From Olsenella phocaeensis (GTDB lineage: Bacteria; Actinomycetota; Coriobacteriia; Coriobacteriales; Atopobiaceae): DNA of 61,132 bases. The translations under genes and the position numbers were made by a program. The first letter of the stretch is position 1; each line of letters begins with the position of its first letter. This document shows, piece after piece, positions 31,987 through 40,977 of the stretch. Where the stretch lies: NCBI RefSeq assembly GCF_900120385.1, contig NZ_LT635494.1:288877-350008 (forward strand), read 5' to 3'. The notes under the pieces were generated by a model that saw only the letters and a list, made by a program, of their open reading frames with translations, did no database searches and was not told the DNA's origin.

Positions 31987-33173
31987 GGCCCGCCGGCACC
32001 TGGGGCACGTTCGGACGGGGGACATCCCGCATCGTCCTTGGCGCGTCCCTCGCCCTCGTTCTCGCGGTCCTGTGCTTCCTGGCCCTGCCTGCCCCCGCGT
32101 TCGCGGTCGAGCCCCCCAGGCTCAGCGAGGCCAGGAGCTACGAGGTCATGGACCAGGACGGCAACGTCCTCTTCGCCCAGGACGCCCAAGAGCACATGGC
32201 AATGGCGTCCATCACCAAGGTTATGACGGCCATGGTGGCCCTCGACTCGGGCAGGTCGCTCGACGGCGCCTGTACGGTCGTCGATGGCAGCTACGAGGAG
32301 GGTGCCCAGCTCACGGGGTGGAAGCAGGGAGATGCCCCCACCCTGCGCGACCTGATGATGACCATGCTCGTGTACTCGGGCAACGACTCCGCGGACGACG
32401 TCGCCATCAACGTCGCGGGCAGCACGGACGCCTTCGTGGGGCTCATGAACAAGAAGGCCGCCGAGCTGGGCATGGGGGACACGCACTTCGCCAACCCGCA
32501 CGGGCTCGAGCAGGACGGGCACTACTCCTGCGCCCACGACCTCGTGGTGATGGGCCGCTACGCGCTCGAGCACTACCCCTTCATAGCGCAGGCCGTCATG
32601 ACGCGCAGCTACAGCTGCGTGGTGGCGGGCAAGGAGCGGACCTTCGAGTCGACCGACGACCTCATGGAGAGCTACGGCGGCCTCTGCGGCATCAAGACCG
32701 GCGCCGTGGAGGCGGGGACCACCTTCCTGGGCTCGTCGCGCCGCCACGGCCTGCAGCTCTTCAGCTGCGTCCTGGGCTGCCAGACGCACGAGGGCCGCTT
32801 CACGGACACGGCCGCCCTCATGGACTGGGCCTACGACGAGTACCTGGGCCAGGTCCACCTGGCGCGCAGCAGCTGGCCCATCCGCGTGAGCGGCTGGGCA
32901 CTCGGCTTCTGGGGCAAGGTCGTGGTCACGCCGGAGTGGAGCGTGGGCGGGCGCTGCTACCGCGGCCAGCCCGTCTCGTACTCCACGACCCTGCGCGGGG
33001 AGGGCGAGCTCTGCGACCTGGGAGGGCCCTTCGGCTACTCCTCCTGGACCCAGGACGGGCGGAGCGTGGCCGTAAGCTGCCTGCGCGGAAGCTTGCGACC
33101 CGTGAGCGTGCCGGCCTTCTCTCCCTTCGAACTGCCCCTCTTCTTCGACGTGACCCAGCTCATGGGCGCGTAG
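31983..33173 (+). CDS. D-alanyl-D-alanine carboxypeptidase (S11, PBP5-like)
   Basis: Trims the terminal D-Ala of peptidoglycan pentapeptides outside the cell, 396 residues. A signal peptide ends near residue 41 (AFA). The three penicillin-binding motifs are S76-ITK79, S132-GN and K238-TG. The segment after about 285 is a beta-domain as in PBP5. A further hydrophobic C-terminus is not obvious, though the last residues are Phe/Pro-rich. It is coupled to the upstream phosphatidyltransferase by an ATGA overlap. Confidence 0.93.
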   Translation: MRPAGTWGTFGRGTSRIVLGASLALVLAVLCFLALPAPAFAVEPPRLSEARSYEVMDQDGNVLFAQDAQEHMAMASITKVMTAMVALDSGRSLDGACTVVDGSYEEGAQLTGWKQGDAPTLRDLMMTMLVYSGNDSADDVAINVAGSTDAFVGLMNKKAAELGMGDTHFANPHGLEQDGHYSCAHDLVVMGRYALEHYPFIAQAVMTRSYSCVVAGKERTFESTDDLMESYGGLCGIKTGAVEAGTTFLGSSRRHGLQLFSCVLGCQTHEGRFTDTAALMDWAYDEYLGQVHLARSSWPIRVSGWALGFWGKVVVTPEWSVGGRCYRGQPVSYSTTLRGEGELCDLGGPFGYSSWTQDGRSVAVSCLRGSLRPVSVPAFSPFELPLFFDVTQLMGA

Positions 33174-33180
33174 TCTGGAT

Positions 33181-34026
33181 GTGACCTGCATGCTGCAGAG
33201 CGAACTGCACGAGGAGCACCTGCTCCTGGGAGCGAGCTTCCCCGAGGGGAAGGCGCCGCTCCTGGGGCCCGTCTCGTATGTCACGGAGGGTGCGGACGAC
33301 CCCTTCCGCGGGGGCTGCGCCCTCTGCGACCTCACGGGCACGCTGGTGCTCCTCGCCTCCGGCGGTCCGGCCAGCTCCTGGGCGCAGGCCGCGTTCGCGG
33401 GCGAGCGCCTTGCGGTGGGGGAGTGCTCCTTCCAGCCGGCGCTCCTGGGCGACGGCTCCCTGGCGTCGATTCCCCTCCTGGGGCGCACCGGCGACGACGA
33501 GTACGCGATCTGGGACCTGAGCCCGCGCTCCCAGACCCTGAGCGCCTGGCTGTCGTTCCTGGCCAACGTCGAGCAGGGGGGCTACAAGCCCTACGAGGGC
33601 CTGGGGACCGAGGACGTCACGGACCGGCTCGTCCCGCTCGCGCTCTGGGGAGACTCCGCCGAGGCCGTCCTCAGGGACTACCTGCCGGGCGAGGACACGC
33701 TTCCCGCGGCGGGCAGGCTCGGCGAGCTCCTCCTGGACGGGCGGATAGGCTGCCTCGTCGCACGGCTGCCGCTCGCGGGGGAGGACTGCTCCCTCCTCAT
33801 GGTGCCGCCCACGCTCGTGCGCAGGCTCTGGAGGAGCCTCCTCTCCTTCGGTTCGGTGACGCCGGTGGGGCACGGGCGCGTCCTCTCTCGCCTGAGGGAG
33901 GCGCTGCCCTGGGCGGGCTGGCTCGCCCAGGCAGACCGCGTGACCCCCACAGGGGGCGAGCTCGACGGCCAGGGGCTCCTGCGCAAGACGGACGACTTCG
34001 TGGGCGCGCGCGGCCTGCGTTCGTAG
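33181..34026 (+). CDS. GcvT/YgfZ-like folate-binding fold protein
   Basis: A 281-residue soluble protein resembling the aminomethyltransferase (GcvT)/YgfZ family: CALCDLTGTLVLLASG near residue 46 and LLGRTGDDEYAIWDLS near 100 fit the N-terminal domain, and GLGTEDVTDRLVPLAL is in the expected position. Similarity is partial and catalytic residues for glycine cleavage cannot be confirmed. No gcvH or gcvP is adjacent. It starts 7 bp after the carboxypeptidase stop with GTG at 33181; ATG at 33190 is an equally good start. Confidence 0.55.
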   Translation: MTCMLQSELHEEHLLLGASFPEGKAPLLGPVSYVTEGADDPFRGGCALCDLTGTLVLLASGGPASSWAQAAFAGERLAVGECSFQPALLGDGSLASIPLLGRTGDDEYAIWDLSPRSQTLSAWLSFLANVEQGGYKPYEGLGTEDVTDRLVPLALWGDSAEAVLRDYLPGEDTLPAAGRLGELLLDGRIGCLVARLPLAGEDCSLLMVPPTLVRRLWRSLLSFGSVTPVGHGRVLSRLREALPWAGWLAQADRVTPTGGELDGQGLLRKTDDFVGARGLRS

Positions 34027-34041
34027 ATAATCGGATGGGCG

Positions 34042-34059
34042 CCCGGGCGTGCGCCCGGG
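34042..34059 (+). terminator. 8-bp stem-loop before the MalY-like gene
   Basis: CCCGGGCG-TG-CGCCCGGG is a perfect palindrome in the 55-bp gap between the GcvT-like and MalY-like genes. Confidence 0.4.
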
Positions 34060-34081
34060 ACCCGAGGGAGGGAGAGATGCC

Positions 34082-35326
34082 ATGGGATACGACTTCGAGA
34101 CCCATGTGAGCCGAGAGAACACCGGGTCGGCGAAGTGGGACGCCATGTACCGGCGCAACCCCCGCGTGGGGCACGAGATCGTGCCCCTCTCCGTCGCGGA
34201 CATGGAGCTGCCCAACCCGCCCGAGGTGATCGACGCCCTGAGGTCCTACCTGGACGACGCCATCCTCGGCTACACCGAGCCCACCGACGCCTTCTACGAC
34301 GCGTGCATAGGCTGGCAGGCGCGCCACCACGGCTGGACGCCGGCGCGCGCCTGGCTGGTCACCTCGCCAGGGGTCGTACCGGCCATCTTCAACGCCGTGA
34401 GCTCGCTCACCGAGGAGGGCGACGGCGTCATCATCCAGCCGCCTGTGTACTACCCCTTCCGCATGGCAGTGGAGCGGACGGGGCGCACGCTGGTCACCAA
34501 CCCCCTGAGGCGCGTCGAGCTCGAGGAGGGCGGCCACTCCTACGAGATGGACTTCGAGGACCTCGCCCAGAAGGCGGCCGACCCGAGGAACCGCATGCTC
34601 GTGCTCTGCAGCCCGCACAACCCCGTGGGGCGCGTCTGGAGGGCCGACGAGCTCAGGCGCCTCCTTGACATCTGCGTGCAGAACGACGTCATCGTGGTGA
34701 GCGACGAGATCCACGACGACCTCGTGATGCCCGGGCACGCTCACACGACCATCATGCGCGTGGCGGAGGCGGGGGAGTATGACCACATCCTGGTCTGCAC
34801 CGCCCCCTCGAAGACCTTCAACCTGGCCGGCTGCCAGGCGTCCGCCATCTACATCCCCGACGAGGCCCTGCGCGAGCGCTTCGAGGAGGGCTTCGCCAAG
34901 GTGCCGCTCCTGGAGCTCAATGCCTTCGCCTACGTGGCCACCCAGGCTGCCTACACCAGCTGCGACGAGTGGCTCGAGCAGCTGATCGGGCTCGTGTGGG
35001 CGAACTACCAGATGCTCAGGGGCTTCCTCGCCGCGTACCTGCCCGAAGTCGAGCTCTACCCGCTCGAGGGGACCTACCTCGCCTGGCTCGACTTCGGCTC
35101 CTGGGGGCTCTCGAAGGAGGAGCTCGAGGCCTTCATGTGCGAGGACGCCCTGCTCTTCCCCGACGAGGGCTCGATGTTCGGCCCCGAGGGCGACTGCTTC
35201 GAGCGCCTCAACCTCGCCTGCCCCACCGACGTGCTGGAGGCCGCCCTCGAGCGGCTCGTGCACGCCGCCCGCGAGCGCAGGCTGGGCGCCTTCTCGGGGG
35301 GAGACGAGCCGGGGGACGCGCGATGA
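34082..35326 (+). CDS. malY: MalY/PatB-type cystathionine beta-lyase (C-S lyase)
   Basis: A 414-residue PLP fold-I enzyme. The MalY/PatB branch is shown by VPLSVADMELPNPPEV and YTEPTDAFYDACIGWQARHH. The NPVGR and SDEIHDDLV segments are conserved, and the PLP Lys lies in APSKTFNLAG. Such enzymes cleave cystathionine or cysteine conjugates to pyruvate, ammonia and a thiol through 2-aminoacrylate. The GAGGGAG ribosome-binding site precedes ATG 34082. The downstream ridA overlaps its stop, a functionally sensible pairing. Confidence 0.9.
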   Translation: MGYDFETHVSRENTGSAKWDAMYRRNPRVGHEIVPLSVADMELPNPPEVIDALRSYLDDAILGYTEPTDAFYDACIGWQARHHGWTPARAWLVTSPGVVPAIFNAVSSLTEEGDGVIIQPPVYYPFRMAVERTGRTLVTNPLRRVELEEGGHSYEMDFEDLAQKAADPRNRMLVLCSPHNPVGRVWRADELRRLLDICVQNDVIVVSDEIHDDLVMPGHAHTTIMRVAEAGEYDHILVCTAPSKTFNLAGCQASAIYIPDEALRERFEEGFAKVPLLELNAFAYVATQAAYTSCDEWLEQLIGLVWANYQMLRGFLAAYLPEVELYPLEGTYLAWLDFGSWGLSKEELEAFMCEDALLFPDEGSMFGPEGDCFERLNLACPTDVLEAALERLVHAARERRLGAFSGGDEPGDAR

Positions 35327-35703
35327 AGTACTCCATCCACGCGCCGGGCGTCCCCGACGCGGCGGGGCCCTACTCCCAGGGGACCACGGCGGGGCGCCTC
35401 GTCTTCGCCGCGGGACAGGTCGCTGTCGACCCCGACGACCCCACGCGCATCGTGGAAGGCGGTGCCGCCGCCGAGGCCGAGAGGATCATCGCCCTGGTGG
35501 CGTCGCTCCTCTCCGAATGCGACTGTACCCTCTCCGACGTCGCCCAGACCACGCTCTACCTGACGGACCTGGACGACCTCCCCGCGGTCGACGAGGTGTA
35601 CGGGCGCCACTTCGTGACGCCCGCCCCCGCCCGCTCCGTCGTCGAGGTCGCCCGCCTGCCCCTGGGCGCGCTCGTCGAGATGGACTGCGTCGCCTGCAGG
35701 TAG
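35323..35703 (+). CDS. ridA: RidA family enamine/imine deaminase
   Basis: A 126-residue YjgF/YER057c/UK114 protein that hydrolyses reactive enamines such as 2-aminoacrylate. The signatures AAGQVAVDP and ARSVVEVARLP are present, with the Arg that anchors the substrate carboxylate. The ATG lies inside the malY stop (4-bp overlap), so the enzyme that makes 2-aminoacrylate and the one that removes it are translationally coupled. Confidence 0.93.
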   Translation: MKYSIHAPGVPDAAGPYSQGTTAGRLVFAAGQVAVDPDDPTRIVEGGAAAEAERIIALVASLLSECDCTLSDVAQTTLYLTDLDDLPAVDEVYGRHFVTPAPARSVVEVARLPLGALVEMDCVACR

Positions 35704-35758
35704 CCCAGGCGCAAGCGCTATGATGGTCTACGTACACTCCACATCGAGGGGAGCCGCC

Positions 35759-36190
35759 TTGACGTCCACAAACAACAGCCCCGAGATGGGCGCGACCGAG
35801 ATCTTCCGCATGCCTTCCTCCGACTCCACCTCGCCCGACCTCATGGACCAGGCGAGGCCGTCGAGTCCCACGCTCTCAATCGTGAAGGGGCCCCAGACTG
35901 GTTCCGTCTTCGAGCTGAGCGAGGACGAGATTAGCATCGGCCGTGACCCCAACAGCTCCGTCTTCCTCAACGACATGACGGTGTCGCGCCGCCATGCGCG
36001 CATCGACCTCAGCGGACTCGCCTCCGGATTCGCCACCATCGAGGACCTGGGCTCGCTCAACGGCAGCTGGGTGGATGGCGCCATCGTCAACCGCGCCATG
36101 CTCAAGGACGGCTCCACGATCCAGATCGGCACCTTCCGCATGGTGTTCCACACCAACCAGAAGCCGACCAGGATCGAGACCGGGAACTAG
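35759..36190 (+). CDS. garA: GarA/OdhI-like FHA domain protein
   Basis: A 143-residue cytoplasmic phosphopeptide-binding regulator. The FHA domain (about 38-130) has the conserved G61-R62, S76-RRH79 and LGSLNG (N101) residues. The N-terminal GATEIFRMP resembles the phospho-switch segment of mycobacterial GarA, with T13 as the candidate kinase site; a double Thr is not present. GarA/OdhI proteins control 2-oxoglutarate metabolism. TTG at 35759 with GAGGGGAG 5 nt upstream is preferred; ATG 35720 overlaps a TATGAT promoter-like hexamer. The MerR gene begins 3 bp later, as with mycobacterial garA-Rv1828. Confidence 0.83.
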   Translation: MTSTNNSPEMGATEIFRMPSSDSTSPDLMDQARPSSPTLSIVKGPQTGSVFELSEDEISIGRDPNSSVFLNDMTVSRRHARIDLSGLASGFATIEDLGSLNGSWVDGAIVNRAMLKDGSTIQIGTFRMVFHTNQKPTRIETGN

Positions 36191-36193
36191 GCC

Positions 36194-36943
36194 ATGCCCG
36201 ACGCCGGATACCTGACGATCGGCAAGGTCGTTCGCAAGCTGCAGGCGCAGTACCCCGACCTCTCCATCTCGAAGGTGCGCTACCTCGAGGACGAGGGGCT
36301 GCTCGACCCGTCGCGCACGCCCTCGGGCTACCGCCTGTACTCGCAGCATGACGTGCATCGCCTCGAGACCATCCTCTACCTCCAGAAGACCCGCTTCCTG
36401 CCCCTCTCCGTGATCAAGGAGCGGCTCGAGGGCAACGGCTCCGGGCCGGTGGGGGAGCAGGACGAGGCATTGGGGCTCCCCAGCTCGCTGCGTCTTCCCA
36501 ACGAGGACGAGGAGCTTGCGAAGAAGCTCCACCCCATCGACCGCATGCCCGAGGTGCTGGGCATGTCGGTGAGCTTCGTGCGCCAGCTCTCGGACGCGGG
36601 CCTCATCGCGCTCAAGAGGTCGCCGCACGGCCGCGACCTGGTGGACGGGAAGGACTTCCCGCTCATCAGGGCCTGCGACGAGCTGCGCCACTTCGGCATC
36701 GGCCCCAAGAACCTGAGGCAGTACGTCACGGCCGCCAATCGCGAGAGCGCCATGTTCGAGCAGGCGCTCATCGTGTTCGCCCGCAAGGGCGGAGGGGTCC
36801 AGATGGAGCTCACCAGCGAGAGCCGCCAGCAGTTCGAGCAGGCGTTCCGCCAGATGCTGAGCCTCACCGGCAACGTGCGGGAGGCGCTCATCCGCAGGCA
36901 GGTCTCGCAGACCTTCAGCCAGATGGAGGACAGACAGGACTAG
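36194..36943 (+). CDS. MerR-family regulator (Rv1828-like)
   Basis: A 249-residue regulator. The N-terminal MerR winged helix is [14 protein letters not shown] through [20 protein letters not shown], followed by a dimer helix. It then carries a second helical segment ([17 protein letters not shown] through ARKGGG) resembling the effector-type domain of the Rv1828 family rather than a metal-binding loop. Directly follows the GarA-like gene, the same order as in mycobacteria. Ligand and targets unknown. Confidence 0.88.
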   Translation: MPDAGYLTIGKVVRKLQAQYPDLSISKVRYLEDEGLLDPSRTPSGYRLYSQHDVHRLETILYLQKTRFLPLSVIKERLEGNGSGPVGEQDEALGLPSSLRLPNEDEELAKKLHPIDRMPEVLGMSVSFVRQLSDAGLIALKRSPHGRDLVDGKDFPLIRACDELRHFGIGPKNLRQYVTAANRESAMFEQALIVFARKGGGVQMELTSESRQQFEQAFRQMLSLTGNVREALIRRQVSQTFSQMEDRQD

Positions 36944-36983
36944 CGCGTCGCCCACCAGGACGACCAAGACGAGAGGAACAGAC

Positions 36984-37517
36984 GTGTCCGACCGCAAGCT
37001 CGAAAGCTACATCGTCGACATCCCCGACTACCCCGAGCCGGGCGTGATCTTCAAGGACATCACCCCGCTCCTGGCGGACCCCGAGGGGCTGGCGTCGGCC
37101 GTTGACCAGATCGCAGAGCACTACGAGGGCGCCGGCATCACCAAGGTCGTAGGCGCCGAGGCCCGCGGCTTCCTCATCGGCGCCCCCGTCGCCTACAAGC
37201 TCGGCGCCGGGTTCGTCCCAGCCCGCAAGCCTGGCAAGCTCCCCCGTGCCGTCTACTCCGAGACCTACTCCCTCGAGTACGGCACCGACGAGCTGCAGAT
37301 ACACAAGGACAGCGTCCGCGACGGCGACAAGGTCCTCATCGTGGACGACCTGGTTGCCACGGGCGGCACCGCCGTCGCCACCGCGCGACTGGTCAAGAAG
37401 GCGGGGGCCGAGGTCGTGGGCTTCTCCTTCATCCTCGAGCTTGCCTTCCTGGACCCCCGCAAGACCATCGCCGAGTCATTCGACCAGGAGGTGTTCACCC
37501 TCGTCCAGGTGAAGTAG
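36984..37517 (+). CDS. apt: Adenine phosphoribosyltransferase
   Basis: Salvages adenine with PRPP to AMP in the cytoplasm, 177 residues, the normal family length. [12 protein letters not shown] at the N-terminus, the PRPP loop [14 protein letters not shown] and [10 protein letters not shown] are diagnostic. The GTG start at 36984 follows AGAGGA. It lies 40 bp after the MerR gene and ends at a hairpin with a T run. Confidence 0.95.
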   Translation: MSDRKLESYIVDIPDYPEPGVIFKDITPLLADPEGLASAVDQIAEHYEGAGITKVVGAEARGFLIGAPVAYKLGAGFVPARKPGKLPRAVYSETYSLEYGTDELQIHKDSVRDGDKVLIVDDLVATGGTAVATARLVKKAGAEVVGFSFILELAFLDPRKTIAESFDQEVFTLVQVK

Positions 37518-37519
37518 GT

Positions 37520-37541
37520 ACGGACCTCCCGTCCGCTTTTG
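37520..37541 (+). terminator. Rho-independent terminator after apt
   Basis: ACGGAC-CTCCC-GTCCG hairpin followed by CTTTTG, immediately after the apt stop. Confidence 0.6.
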
Positions 37542-37637
37542 CAGGGGTTTCAGGCCGGTGGCCGTTCTGTGGAATGGCAGTCGGCCCCTTGCCGGAATCA
37601 TAGAATTGACGGGACTAGCCTACGAAAGGAAATGCTC

Positions 37638-38849
37638 ATGCCCAAGAGCCCATTGGCTCGTTCCTTCGGACGCAGGGCCGCCACGGCTGGCCTGGCCGCA
37701 GTCCTGGCCACTGCCGGGCTGCTCCCCACCATGGCCCTCGCCGATCCGCAGTCCGACCTGGCCCAGGCGTCCGCGACCATATCGTCCCTAAGCTCGGAGG
37801 CGTCCTCGCTGGAGCAGAGCCTGCAGAGCCAGACCGCTGAGCTCGAGCAGACCCGCTACCAGATCGGCCAGAAGCAGAGCCAGATCGAAGAGACCCAGCA
37901 GCAGCTCCAGACTGCCAAGGGCGAGCTGGGCACCACGGTGCGAAGCTCGTACAAGAACGGCTCCGTCTCGCTGCTCCAGATAGCGCTGGGCTCCAACAGC
38001 ATCGGCGACTTCGTCCAGAACGTCTACTATGCCGGCAAGGTGAGCTCGGCGCAGGCCCAGAGCATCGCCCGCGTCAACGACCTCCAGGGCCAGCTCAAGG
38101 GCGAGGAGGAGGAGCTCGAGAGCCGCCAGCAGGGGCAGCAGGCCGCAGTCGACAGCCTCAACTCCCAGGTTGCCGAGTACAACTCCAAGCTCGAGCAGGC
38201 GCGCTCGTACTACAACAGCCTGAGCGCCGAGGTCCAGGAGCAGCTCGCGGCCCAGGCCGCGGCCGAGCGGCAGCAGGCCCAGGAGAGCGGGGGGCAGGCC
38301 TCTGCCGTGAGTCAGGTCATCAGCGAGGCGCACGACGGCGGCACATCGTCTGAGGCGACCCAGGCGGCGGAGACACCCGCCCAGGCCGAGCAGCAGGATG
38401 ACGCCCCCTCCCAGGGTCAGGCTCAGAGCCCGTCCCAGGACGAGACACCCCAGCAGCAGCCCCAGACCCGGCAGGCGACCCAGGAGGAGCCAAGCACCTC
38501 GAAGAACGGCGGCGCCTCGGGCGGCGGTCTCTCCACGGCCTACTCCATGATCGGCGTGCCCTATGAGTGGGCTGGCGCATCCGCCAGCGGCGTGGACTGC
38601 TCCGGCTTGGTCTGCTACAGCTACGGCTACGCCCGCGGCCGCACCACCTACGACATGATCGACTCGCTCAAGTCCACGGGAGACTGGAAGACCAGCATGG
38701 ACGAGCTCCAGGTGGGCGACCTCGTCTTCCCGAGTGACGGTCACGTGGGCATCTACATCGGCGGCGGCCAGATGATCCATGCGCCGTATCCCGGCCGCAC
38801 GGTGTGCATCGCCAGCGTGTACAGCTTCATCGGCGGCGGCAGCTACTAG
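37638..38849 (+). CDS. Secreted NlpC/P60 endopeptidase with coiled-coil domain
   Basis: A peptidoglycan endopeptidase, 403 residues. A signal peptide ends near residue 36 (ALA). A long coiled coil follows (about 40-210; runs of Gln, Glu and Ser), like the regulatory coiled coil of RipA/PcsB-type hydrolases. Then a Gln/Pro/Ser-rich linker and an NlpC/P60 domain (about 295-403). The catalytic set is visible: C321 in VDCSGL, H369 in DGHVGIY and H381 in MIHAP. AAAGGAA lies 7 nt before ATG 37638. TAGAAT (37601-37606) is a possible -10. Probably needed for cell separation. Confidence 0.9.
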   Translation: MPKSPLARSFGRRAATAGLAAVLATAGLLPTMALADPQSDLAQASATISSLSSEASSLEQSLQSQTAELEQTRYQIGQKQSQIEETQQQLQTAKGELGTTVRSSYKNGSVSLLQIALGSNSIGDFVQNVYYAGKVSSAQAQSIARVNDLQGQLKGEEEELESRQQGQQAAVDSLNSQVAEYNSKLEQARSYYNSLSAEVQEQLAAQAAAERQQAQESGGQASAVSQVISEAHDGGTSSEATQAAETPAQAEQQDDAPSQGQAQSPSQDETPQQQPQTRQATQEEPSTSKNGGASGGGLSTAYSMIGVPYEWAGASASGVDCSGLVCYSYGYARGRTTYDMIDSLKSTGDWKTSMDELQVGDLVFPSDGHVGIYIGGGQMIHAPYPGRTVCIASVYSFIGGGSY

Positions 38850-38876
38850 CAGCCGGCAGCCCTTTGGAACTCGACG

Positions 38877-38914
38877 ACGGGCGGGGGCGGACCAGACGGT
38901 TCGTCCCCGCCCGT
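38877..38914 (+). terminator. 10-bp stem-loop terminator after the NlpC/P60 gene
   Basis: ACGGGCGGGG (38877-38886) and CCCCGCCCGT (38905-38914) pair perfectly, with a partly paired 18-nt loop, 28 bp beyond the stop. Confidence 0.6.
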
Positions 38915-39017
38915 GGCATGCGTATGATGTTGGGTCGTCCGGTCTTTGGGCAGTTGGTCTTATCTCGACGATTGGCACGGGGCCGCCGCGGCGGCCAGCA
39001 GGGGAGGTCACGCGCAG

Positions 39018-40628
39018 GTGTTCGCAGACACGATGCAGGGGGAGGTCAGGAGGCGCTTCTCGCGTCGCTTCCAGATAGACATGGTCTGGGAGGGCGCGCT
39101 GGTGGGAATAGCGGGCGGGGGAGTGGTGACCCTCTACCGCATGGCGCTCACGAGGGCGGAGCACATCCTGAGGGGGCTCCTGCCCACCTTCTTCTCCTCC
39201 GGCCTCGGGCTGCTGGGATTCGCCGCCCTCGTGCTCGCCTGCTGCCTCGTCGTCGCCGCGCTCGTTCGCTGGGAGCCCTACACCTCGGGTTCGGGCATCC
39301 CGCAGACGGACGCCGAGGTCATGGGCCGCATGGACATGCCCTGGCACCGCGTCCTCCTCGCGAAGTTCAGCGAGGGCGTGCTTTGCGCCCTCGCCGGCCT
39401 CTCGATGGGCAGGGAGGGTCCCAGCGTGCAGCTGGGGAGCATGGGCGGCAAGGCCGTCTCGCGCCTGCTCAGGAGGAACAGGGGAGAGGAGCGCCTCCTT
39501 GTCACCTGCGGGGCCGCCGCGGGCATGTCCGCCGCCTTCAACGCGCCGCTCACGGGCGTGCTCTTTGCCATAGAGGAGATCCACAAGGAGTTCGCGCCGT
39601 CGCTCATCGTGTCCGCCATGGCGAGCGCCGTGGCGTCGGACTTCCTCGTGTCACAGGTCCTGGGCGTGCAGCCCGTGCTCAAGCTCGCCTTCATCAAGGA
39701 CATCCCGCACGACTACTACCTCTATGTCGTTGCCCTGGGCGTGCTCTGCGGGCTCGCGGGTGCCGTCCACAATCGCGGCATGTTCGCATGTACCGAACGC
39801 CTGTTCGCTAAGATGGGGGAGTTGCCCCTGCAGCTCAGGCTCGCGATTCCCTTCGCGCTGGCCATTCCCGTCGCCTACGCCATGCCCGAGCTGCTCTGTG
39901 GCGGCGACGCCATCGTGGAGCTTCTCTCGGCCCCCGCGGCCGTGCCCCTGGGGACCTTGGCCCTGCTGCTCCTGGGAAAGTACCTCTACACGACGGTCTG
40001 CTTCGGGGCGGGGACGCCCGGTGGCACGCTGTTCCCGCTCTGCGTCATGGGGATGCTCTGCGGAGCCGTCTTCGCAGCCTGCCTGACCCGCGTCACGGGC
40101 GTCCAGTCGCTCTTCATGGCCAACTTCATGGCCTTGGGCATCGCAGGGCTCTTCGCGTCGGTCGTGAGGGCCCCCGTGACGGCCGTGGTGCTCGCCTTCG
40201 AGCTCACGGGCAGCATGGACGCGCTGCTCTCGGTCTCCATCGTCTCCATCGTCTCGTACGTCGTCGCCAACCTCACCAAGACGGACCCGTTCTACGAGAG
40301 GCTGCTCTCCAGGCTTCTCGATCTGACGCCCGTCGACCCCTCCGCCAACGGCGAGCCAGGCGAGAAGGTCCTCCACACCTATACCGTGGGTGCGGGCAGC
40401 AAGCTCGAGGGTCGCACCCTCAGCGAGGTGGGCTGGCCCGACGACTCGCGCATCGTCACGGTGTCCCGCGCGGGAGTGGACATCGTTCCCAGCGGAGAGA
40501 CCACCCTCGAGGCCCTGGACGAGATCCTCGTCATCATGAACACCGACACTGAGGTCGAGACCCAGGAGCTGATCCTGGACTACTGCCGCAGCTCGCTCGC
40601 CACGGGCAAGATTCCGCGCATCGGCTAG
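39018..40628 (+). CDS. clcA: CLC chloride channel/antiporter with C-terminal RCK-type domain
   Basis: A 536-residue CLC family membrane protein. The selectivity motifs GSGIPQ (about 91-96), GREGPS with the gating Glu (about 131-136) and FGAGTPGG are present in order. A soluble C-terminal domain of about 85 residues (GSKLEGRTLSEVGWP, IVPSGETTLEALDEI) resembles TrkA_C/RCK_C, suggesting ligand gating. The start is uncertain: GTG 39018 follows GGGGAGG by 10 nt, while ATG 39033 is the alternative. TATGAT (38923-38928) is a possible -10. Confidence 0.9.
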   Translation: MFADTMQGEVRRRFSRRFQIDMVWEGALVGIAGGGVVTLYRMALTRAEHILRGLLPTFFSSGLGLLGFAALVLACCLVVAALVRWEPYTSGSGIPQTDAEVMGRMDMPWHRVLLAKFSEGVLCALAGLSMGREGPSVQLGSMGGKAVSRLLRRNRGEERLLVTCGAAAGMSAAFNAPLTGVLFAIEEIHKEFAPSLIVSAMASAVASDFLVSQVLGVQPVLKLAFIKDIPHDYYLYVVALGVLCGLAGAVHNRGMFACTERLFAKMGELPLQLRLAIPFALAIPVAYAMPELLCGGDAIVELLSAPAAVPLGTLALLLLGKYLYTTVCFGAGTPGGTLFPLCVMGMLCGAVFAACLTRVTGVQSLFMANFMALGIAGLFASVVRAPVTAVVLAFELTGSMDALLSVSIVSIVSYVVANLTKTDPFYERLLSRLLDLTPVDPSANGEPGEKVLHTYTVGAGSKLEGRTLSEVGWPDDSRIVTVSRAGVDIVPSGETTLEALDEILVIMNTDTEVETQELILDYCRSSLATGKIPRIG

Positions 40629-40977
40629 CTGCCTGCAGGGCTTGGCCCGGAGTCACTCTGCCCATGCGAGCCCAACGGCGAGCCCCAATCTTGCGATCGT
40701 GGACAGAATCGACGCGGGATGGGCGGAAAACTGTCCACGATGGCATAGTCGGGCCAGCGGACAGCCGGACTTGTCGCCGTCGGCACGTCAGAGGTGAGGT
40801 AGGGGCCGTCGCCAAGAGAGCCCCCAGAGAAAGGCGAGAGTCTCTTCTACTTTACATAAGATATATTATCACGGTTATAGGGGAGAAGAGAAGGACGCCC
40901 CCGCCTAGAGGCTCCTCTGGACGGGAGCATTCCTGTGGATGCGATGGCACGAGGCCGCGAGGGCCTGCTTGCCGGCC
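40629..40977. other. Convergent intergenic region clcA/trxB
   Basis: 349 bases between convergent genes. It contains the second copy of the dispersed inverted repeat (40687-40753) and an unusual A+T-rich stretch (about 40849-40880) bracketed by TCTCTTCT (40841-40848) and AGAAGAGA (40884-40891). GAGGCCG and CGGCCTC (about 40951-40980) probably form the trxB terminator. No gene is supported. Confidence 0.55.
40687..40753. repeat. Dispersed inverted-repeat element, copy 2
   Basis: AATCTTGCGATCGTGGAC (40687-40704), 26-nt spacer, CTGTCCACGA (40731-40740), then TGGCATAGTCGGG. It shares 17 of 18 bases of the left arm and the whole CTGTCCACGA core with copy 1 at 14444-14510. Confidence 0.75.
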
